Shown here piece after piece: positions 56,867 through 64,000 of a stretch of DNA of 64,000 bases. The notes below the pieces were generated by a model that did not search any database, was not told where the DNA came from, and worked only from the letters and a program-made list of their open reading frames with translations. The first letter of the stretch is position 1, and the number at the start of each line of letters is the position of its first letter. A program made the translations under genes and the position numbers. The stretch is from Cryptomeria japonica. Lineage: Eukaryota > Streptophyta > Pinopsida > Cupressales > Cupressaceae. Where the stretch lies: contig NC_081405.1 of assembly GCF_030272615.1 (NCBI RefSeq), positions 153,345,113 to 153,409,112 of the forward strand, read 5' to 3'.

Positions 56867-59800
56867 TGTTGGGCCCATATACAAATTTTCATTCCATATG
56901 CGTCCCAGTTTTGTAGTCATGCTTGTCTAGTCCATCGATTGAAAACTTGTTTAAATTTTGCTCGTCATTCGGTCCTTGTTAGTTTTCACTGCATTGAACT
57001 TGAACCTTGAACTTGAACTTGAACCTTTTTGGTTCAAGGTTCAAAGTTCAATGGGCGTTATTTCGGGCATCCTTTCTTCCCGTGCATCTTTAAGCTTTGC
57101 TAGTCTTACCGGCATTTCGCATTCTTTGAACCTTGAACTTGAACCTTTTTGGTTCAAGGTTCAAGTTCAACATTCATCATGTTAATGTCTTTTTGTGATG
57201 ATCGCGCAAGGCTCTGATTTTTATGTTTAGGTTCTTTGGAAAGCGTGTGACTTGCCACGTGGTGACGACGCGAGCTCTCAAAACATGATAGATGGCCACC
57301 GAAGGAAGGAATATTCTTTTTCTAGTGATTTGAAATCTGCCATTTATGACAAGTATGTGTGAGGATCGACAATGTCAGAAGAGAAGTGACTCAATGGTTA
57401 AGGCATACCGCAGCGTAATCATTTCAAAGTAACTTCACACAAACAAGGAGTAATGGTGGCAGTTTTAGCAATGATGGGTAAGATTTTCTCCGCTTTAAAA
57501 CTAAGTACTTGTCTCATCGGAATTATTATTTTCGTGAGAAGATTTTGAGAAGGAGTTTTCAGAGCAGGAAAATTAGGCAGTGATAGAGGTTTACAGAGAG
57601 CAGAGGAAGGTATGTTCAACAATTTTCTAAATTGTTGCAGTTTGTTTTAAAAAGATCTGGGTGTTCTTTAGCTGCTTGTTTATGTTTTCAATTTCCTTCT
57701 TTGCTTGGGGTTAATTTGGGGAAAAACCACGAACCAAAAGATGAGGGTTTTACCCAAATTGGTGAGCTCATCTTCCCTTGTAAGCTCTTTACCGGAGTTG
57801 GGTGACACAGCCCTGGTTCAACTAGAATTACAGGTCTTTCTAGAGAGAGTAAAGAATTCAACCACAGACATGATGAGAGATGTGGCTCAAAGTGGATTAT
57901 TAGAAGCCGTTGCTTTCCCCACTGCTACTCCCTGTCCAGAGTTAGTCTTAGAATGTATGAATCATTATGACAAGGGCAATAGGTGCATAAGGAGAAATGA
58001 TGGTGAAATCTTGTTGTCTATTGACAGACAGACGGTAATGGGAGCTATGGGTATTCCACACCGGGAACCCTATGAAGACTGGACCATTGGTAAATCTTAC
58101 AGGATCTTCTCTGAGAAGAAGCAATATTATAGAACAGCGATTTCCTGGAATTGGCTGGTAAAATTCCAAAAAGGGGGCTCAAGGCTACCAAAACCTTTAA
58201 CCCGTGAACATTTGATTCCAGTAATCCGAGATGTGGTCATACTGTTGAGTAGGGTGAAAGGTAATTCTCACTCTTTTTACTGGAAGGACTGGATGTATTT
58301 CTTCATCTAGGCTACTCTGGATAAATATTGGTTCATTGATTGGGGAACTATTATTGCGGAAAGATTACATGAGGGTCTGAGTAATTATCTTAGAATGTCC
58401 AATTTTTATATGTCATCCTATCCGCTATACATGCTTGCCTATGTGAGAGAGTGGTCGGGGTTGTCACATATAAAATGGGTTCAAAGCATGAGGATTTATG
58501 AGTATCATCCTAGTTTAACTTTGAAAGGGCATGTTGATGATTATCTTCATTGGAATGATGTTTTCGTTGGAAGGCTGACCTTCGAGTTACAGGGAAATTT
58601 GCACAGAAGAATGTCTGCGGAAGTAGTTGAACTCGTCAACATATATGGTAGTTTCTTCATATAGTTCAGTCATTTCACTTATTTAAGAGTTGGAGGATTT
58701 AAGGGTGAACCCTTTAGACTTCCTAGGTACGTCTTAGACTCTTGCATATTGATCAAAGTATCTGGACAGCTTGCTTACGTTGCCAAAGATTATGGCGAGG
58801 ACTCTGACACAAGCGGGATTTTTCCCATTGATTTAGGACATTATAGTTGTAGATCAGTTTCCGATGCATTGAACCTTGAACTCAAATTTAAAAAGTTCCA
58901 TTTGAAGTCCTTTGTAAAGAGGGATAACTTTGACAGTAGGGGTTTCATTGCTCAGTATGTAAAGAAAGCAATACTTGATCAGCATGTTCCTTAGTTGGAA
59001 GATTATTGGGAGGGTTGTCGAGATTAATTTGAAGTACGGAGAAGGGGTTGGTCTAGACTAACTTTGAAGCAAATTCATGATATGAAGTTACCCATGGATA
59101 CCTTAGGTGTCACCAGTGATGATGAGGACACACTTGAATCTAAGTTTATTAAACAGGTTCATGATGAACCTCTTCCAGAAATAGATTGGAACAAGAAGAT
59201 GGGCGATAGTGTTCAGACATGAACTTTTGGTGTAAATGGAAGGACAGAAAATTGGCTTAGGGGTCACCGTTTTCACCCAATGTGAGCCACCAGCTCAAGG
59301 AGCAAAACTGGGAAGAGGAATACTGCAAATAAAATTTATGTTGTGACTAACATTCCCGTTTCTAATGTAGGGAAAGCACAGAGAAGGATTAAGGAGGAGA
59401 AACCTAACATCGGGGTTGAGTTTTCTGTTGTTGGTCGGGTAACCAGATCGAGATCCAAGAAGGGTTTCAAACCGCCGGCTTCTCACCTCATTCTGGATTT
59501 GGATCCAAAGGAAACACCAAGCAAAATGACATCCCCTATTTCCAAAGCGGGCAAGCTTTCAATTGACATTGACACTATTTTTCAAGACTCAGGAACACTC
59601 GAGATCTTGTCTCATGTAGACCATACCACGCCCCCATCCTCAGCAAGGTTTTCGTCCATGTCCTCAAAAGAGCTAACTCTAGCACCAAAATGGCTAAATG
59701 ATTCCATCACCAGAAAAAGGAATGTAGTTCCGATTTCAGTATCAATGGAGGATGTCGTAAGCAAATGTCTCGGAAGGTCTACAAAGCCCAAAAAGTTAAA

Positions 59801-61640
59801 AACAGAGGCAATGATTGACTTTGATGAAAATACGAAGCACTGGACTATGGATATTGCTAGACCTGAGCCTAACAAAGATGCTGCTACGGCTTCAAAAGTG
59901 GATTGTATTGTTGAACGAATAGATTTGGGAATCAGAACCAGAGCTGTGGATGTTAAGCACTTGGAGACTTCCACCAAGCGAATCATCTCCCGTACCTGGA
60001 AGGATGAGAGGGAAAAGGATGAGTTGAAATAGAGTTTAACACAAATGGCTCAATATATCCATGCTTTGCAAAACAGCCCATTGCCATTATCTCAACATTC
60101 ATGCCCTTTTAGCCCAAAGTCACCCAGCAATCAAAAATTCCTTGATGAAGTTCAACAGAACAGGATGATCGCTAAGGTTTTCTCAGAATGGCTCACCACA
60201 ATCATGTACCAGACAACCAATTACATAACTGACTTGGTCCAGATTTTTAAGGATGCCAATGAGGTCACCAAAGCCTTAGATTCTGACTTGGTCTCATGGC
60301 AGAAGGAGAAGTCTAAATGGGTCATGATTTTGAAGCAGATGCGGGATATTCAACGTTATTGGCTAATGAACTTTCTTGCTGAAAACCAGGTGCCAAGTCT
60401 GAATGAAGATGTCATGTTCATTTGCAAGGAGAGTATTGAATGGTGCAATCAGATTATTGAGCAAGGTTATAATGAGTCAACGAGCCTGTGCGGTGAATTA
60501 ATAGCCATAAGGGCAACTATGCAGAAGGACTTACACTATGTGGATGTTTAATTACTTAAGGAAGACGGTGAAACTCTAGAGGACACCATGGAGATGATTA
60601 ATCAGTTCGGCAGCCACATCAGGCAGATCAAGATGGAGAAGTCCTTGTCTGTGGAAGATTTTACAAGGATCTCTAAGGTGGAATCAATGCTCACTGTGTG
60701 CCTCGATCATCTAGATTCTCACAGAGATAAGGTGCAAATGGTGAAGAGGAAGAAGGAGCTTTGGAAACAGAGGGTTATTCATATCAGTTTGCCGCAGGTA
60801 ACGGTAATCCAGGAGTTTTCAAAGGTACATCGAGAGTGGAGCGCGGCCAAGGCAGTGATGGTGTCTGTTCAAGACATTAATCTGAGCGATAACACTGAAA
60901 CAGAGCAGACTGCATGACTAGCGTTGCTGGCAGTTGTTTGCCAGCAAGCCTAGTTATTTTCATTAAAATTTGGTTATCGTAGTTAGGGTTGATTTCCATT
61001 AACTCTTATGAGTTAATTTTACTTTGGTTTTAAAAAAAGACTATTAGGTCTGGTGACCTATAAGTATCAGATGTAATAACTTTGTCAAAGTTCGCTATGT
61101 TTTTGAAAAAGACTGTCTTTAAGATTAGCTAAATTTATTTTTTGTGTGTATGAAGAAAGTTGAGGATCATCTATGAATGTGAATCTTTTTAACAGCTATT
61201 TTCAGTTTCAAATCTGTGTGTTTGATTTCAAAGTTTGATTTATGTGTAAGTCTATTTTGAGGAAGGAGCTATTATACTTTCTATATACGCTGAAAGTTAT
61301 TAGCTAGGTTTATTTCGGAAGTCTTTGTTCATTTTGTTTTAGTGATCATATGAAGTCTGTCGGCTTTATATAAAAGGTTATATATGGATCAATAGTTGCA
61401 TTCATTTTGTATTGACTAGTGTATGCAACTACCTTTAAGTGCTTTCTGGTGAAAAGTATTCCATTGATTGTATGTAATTTGGAGCCAAATGAATATTTAC
61501 TAGAGGGAGTTGTACCTAAATTCAGAGGTTAATCAATTAAATGATTTTCCAATTGTTTGGTAGGAGAATTTGTCTGATTTCCTGTGTTTTACACTGCTAT
61601 AATTTGATTAGATAACGAAAGACAAATCTGTTTACCAACA
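56867..61640 (+). mobile_element. 3' LTR of the giant-LTR gypsy element
   Basis: Starts TGTTGGGCCCATATAC and ends TTTACCAACA, followed by TATAC. It carries both hairpins (56992-57053, 57126-57170) and the second copy of the LTR-borne coding region. Relative to the 5' LTR it has small indels, for example an extra ATCTGTGTGTTTGATTTCAA-type duplication near 61215. Confidence 0.9.
57729..60917 (+). pseudogene. LTR-borne large protein, 3' LTR copy
   Basis: Same coding region as 46723-49911, in one frame from end to end. The start codon is ACG instead of ATG (57729-57731); the next ATG is 57741. Private stops occur at 58308, 58662, 60030 and 60549, and the stops at 58992 and about 59282 are shared with the other copy. 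Differences between the copies are scattered and the frame is never shifted in this one. It confirms the extra T in the other copy as a private mutation. The region 59343-60032 (RRIKEEKPN, RVTRSRSKKGFKPPASHLIL, KWLNDSITRKRNVVP) is open for 229 codons. Confidence 0.65.
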
Positions 61641-61645
61641 TATAC

Positions 61646-61962
61646 TAGCCTAAGAGAGTCAATTTTTATCTCACTAAAGGCTGACATAGGAGAATTTAAA
61701 TCTTTGAGAAGCAAATTAGGTCCAAGGGTCAGATGGACCCATCTTAGGGCCATCCTAAGAGGGAGGACAGGGGTGCCACGCCCCTGTCCTACCCTATTTT
61801 GGGGCCTGGATAGGGTCTCAAGGTGATGCAGGGGCTGGAATAGGAGAATATTTGAAATGATGATGCAGAGATGGGTCCCAATTGAGTAGGGAAATGTAGT
61901 CGCCAGGGTGAGGACCTTAAACGCGATCAAAATTGCAAGGATCGCAATTTTATGATGCTACA
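61646..61962 (-). mobile_element. 5' LTR of the minus-strand element, remaining part
   Basis: Continues the LTR interrupted at 45860, matching 39597-39939, and ends GATGCTACA before CATAT. About 28 bp present in the other copy around 39720-39750 are absent here. Confidence 0.85.
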
Positions 61963-62207
61963 CATATATGCATATGCAGGTCCATATAGTTTTAGTTTCA
62001 CATACATATCTCATTCATATACATTTACATACAGTTTAAGGAACACAGTCTCATTCATATACATATACATACATATATATGTATATATATAAATACATAT
62101 AAATACACATACATAAATGTATACATACATATAAATGTAACAATATACATGCATATATATACATATGTACATGTACATGTACATGTACATGTATATGTAA
62201 TGTATAC

Positions 62208-62273
<66 letters not shown>

Positions 62274-62366
62274 AATGTATACGTATATGTACGTATACAT
62301 TATATACATATACATATACATTTACATATACGTATACATTACATATACATGTACATGTACATGTAC

Positions 62367-62402
<36 letters not shown>

Positions 62403-62518
62403 TTACATATACATGTATATGTATAGATACATATACATGTACATGTACATGTGTATGTATGTATATATGTATTTACATATACATGTATATGTATATATAC
62501 ATATACATGTACATGTAC

Positions 62519-62549
<31 letters not shown>

Positions 62550-62786
62550 TGTATGTATGTATACACACACATACATACATACATACACATGTATGTATGT
62601 ATGTATGTATGTATGTGTGTGTATACATACATACATACATACATACATATCTATGTATACCTCTATAGATATATACATATATATGTATGTATATGTATAT
62701 GTATATGTATATATATACATATATATATACATATACATACATATATATACATATATACACATGTATATATATATATATACATATGT

Positions 62787-62819
<33 letters not shown>

Positions 62820-63088
62820 CACATGTATATATATATGTATACATATATATATATACATGTGTATATATGTATATATATATGTATGTATGTATGTATATGT
62901 ATGTATATAGATACATATATACATGTATATATATACATATATGTATGCACATACACACACATATATGTATGTATATATATGTGTGTGTATATACATACAT
63001 ACATACATACATGTATGGATATATGTATATATATGCATGTATGTATGTATATGTATGTATATGTATGTATGTATGTATGTACATACAA

Positions 63089-63144
<56 letters not shown>

Positions 63145-63155
63145 ATGTATGTATG
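61963..63155. repeat. Compound microsatellite, 1.2 kb
   Basis: Blocks of ACATGT, TATATG (about 62208-62272), TATG (about 62521-62562 and others), TATA and finally a GT tract of about 50 bp (63092-63143). Long open frames here (up to 292 codons of Tyr/Ile/Met/His/Thr) exist only because the repeat lacks stops. It continues the microsatellite at 38427-38721 across the inserted element. Confidence 0.95.
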
Positions 63156-64000
63156 TGGAGGAGTGATAGTTAAGAAGAAAGGATACGTAGTTAATGCCAG
63201 TGCAAGGAAGGGTGTATTGTATACACTTAAACCAATGTAATGAATGACATGTTGAAATGTGTTAAAGAGTTTAAATGTCACTATTAATATTTAAGGGTTT
63301 AAGGGTTTAAGGGTTTGTATTTCACAGTTAATGTATTTAATTTAACAGTTTACTATTTATAAATGAAACATGGCAACTATTTACAAAGAAACATGGAAAG
63401 TATTTAATTATGGAAGTTCACGAGTATTAAGAAACATGGGAACTATTTATAAAGGAACATGACAACTATTTATAAAGAAACATGGCAACTATTGAAGTGC
63501 ACAATTATAAAAGTAACATGGCATCTATTTATAAAACTAAGAAATGAACATGTTCAACAATGAAACCAAGTATTAATTATACTATTTTTTAAGACATTAA
63601 AGGAAATTGGTCGTTCACTCACTTAACAATACATAAAGTAAAATGGCAACTATTTAGTAAAGAAACAAATAAGTACATTCAATGAATCTAAACAAGTTAC
63701 ATTGAAGGGTTTGAAACCATTGAACCCTTTGAACCCTCAAATAATGCCGGTGAAATTGTAAACCAAAAAGAAAATGTGATGCTCGAAATGGAAACGAAGA
63801 ACATATGAATGAGGGTGAAATTGTGAACCATTGTACATTTAAAAAATACTTTTCATTTGAAACCCCAAAAGCCTTCTACATGGTGGGGTTTATGTGGAAA
63901 CAATTAAAGATAAATAGTGTAAAAAAAATATAGGCAAAGTGGAAAATAAACCCTCAACCAATTACATTGTCAGGGTTTGAGACCATTGAATCCTTTAAAC
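63156..64000. repeat. Degenerate short repeats, no gene
   Basis: At 63288-63316 TTTAAGGG is repeated three times. From 63365 to 63665 a unit of about 23 bp (AAACATGGCAACTATTTATA) recurs at least six times with changes. From 63700 GGGTTTGAAACCATTGAAYCC recurs at the window end. The style resembles the CCCTCAACCAAGGAATT tandem at 32551-33235. Confidence 0.6.

Larger units (their letters stand above)
45861..61640 (+). mobile_element. Giant-LTR Ty3/gypsy retrotransposon (Tat-like), 15.8 kb
   Basis: Complete element flanked by TATAC on both sides (45856-45860, 61641-61645). LTRs of 4,746 and 4,774 bp (45861-50606, 56867-61640) surround a 6.3-kb interior. Interior order: PBS, gag, protease, extra RNase H-like domain, RT, degenerate RNase H, integrase. 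From 51114 to about 54650 all pol and gag pieces lie in one frame, and from 54824 to 56704 in another, so one frameshift plus about a dozen stops are the only breaks. Each LTR carries a large coding region of its own. LTR copies differ by a few percent by eye. No convincing polypurine tract precedes the 3' LTR. Confidence 0.9.
38722..61962 (-). mobile_element. Non-autonomous LTR retrotransposon, minus strand (interrupted)
   Basis: Two homologous LTRs (38722-39939; and 44989-45860 continued at 61646-61962) flank a 5-kb interior. CATAT occurs on both sides (38717-38721, 61963-61967). On the minus strand the LTR runs TGTAGCATCATAAAATTG to CCACTTTACA. A PBS-like TGGTGAACTCGATGTCC follows the 5' LTR after 3 bases (44969-44985). 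The interior has only a gag-like remnant and tandem repeats, without protease, RT or integrase. Without the nested gypsy element it is about 7.4 kb. Confidence 0.8.

Noticed and set aside
62055-63281. Very long open frames (up to 292 codons, both strands) of Tyr/Ile/Met/His/Thr
   Set aside because: They are translations of TATG, TATA and GT microsatellite tracts, which lack stop codons in several frames.
63288-63316. Telomere-like TTTAAGGG repeats
   Set aside because: Plant telomeres are TTTAGGG; only three imperfect units with an extra A occur amid other degenerate repeats.

Overview
The window is intergenic nuclear DNA of a large-genome plant. It is AT-rich and built almost entirely of old, nested transposable elements, with no convincing host gene, tRNA, rRNA or CRISPR. 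Plant-type Ty1/copia and Ty3/gypsy families, a plant pogo-like transposase, LTRs of several kilobases and long AC/TATG microsatellites suggest a seed plant, perhaps a gymnosperm. That taxonomic call is inference. Nearly every coding region is broken by stops and frameshifts.

Layout. 1-5120: minus-strand debris, a Ty3/gypsy gag fragment abutting a Ty1/copia gag-protease with its PBS and LTR. 5121-8021: non-coding, probably retrotransposon-derived. 8022-26006: a copia-type element with 428/445-bp LTRs, tRNA-Met PBS, gag, protease and PPT, but an unfamiliar acidic ORF where integrase and RT should be. Inside it (about 11516-24959, minus strand) sits a LARD-like element with 4.5-kb LTRs and a non-coding core. 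One of those LTRs carries a copia solo LTR (12844-13943, TSD TATGG). 26007-32268: degenerate DNA rich in a CCGAAG/TTCGGA motif, a second solo LTR (28853-29800) and an unidentified coding remnant. 32271-38426: a probable 6.2-kb pogo-like DNA transposon with imperfect TIRs, TA target duplication and a decayed DDD transposase. 38427-38721 and 61963-63155: one microsatellite split by the insertion of a minus-strand non-autonomous LTR element (38722-61962, TSD CATAT). That element's 5' LTR is in turn split by a 15.8-kb Ty3/gypsy element (45861-61640, TSD TATAC).

The most interesting object is the 15.8-kb gypsy element. Each 4.75-kb LTR carries a large protein-coding region (about 1,060 codons, with a predicted 141-nt intron) of no recognised function. 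Its gag-pol has an extra RNase H-like domain between protease and reverse transcriptase, while the usual RNase H has lost a catalytic Asp. Both LTR copies keep the same reading frame despite private mutations, so the LTR gene looks like a genuine component of the family. The element also carries paired TTGAACC hairpins near each LTR start.

Relative order of events is readable: host DNA, then copia element, LARD-like element and solo copia LTR on the left; microsatellite, then minus-strand LTR element and giant-LTR gypsy on the right.
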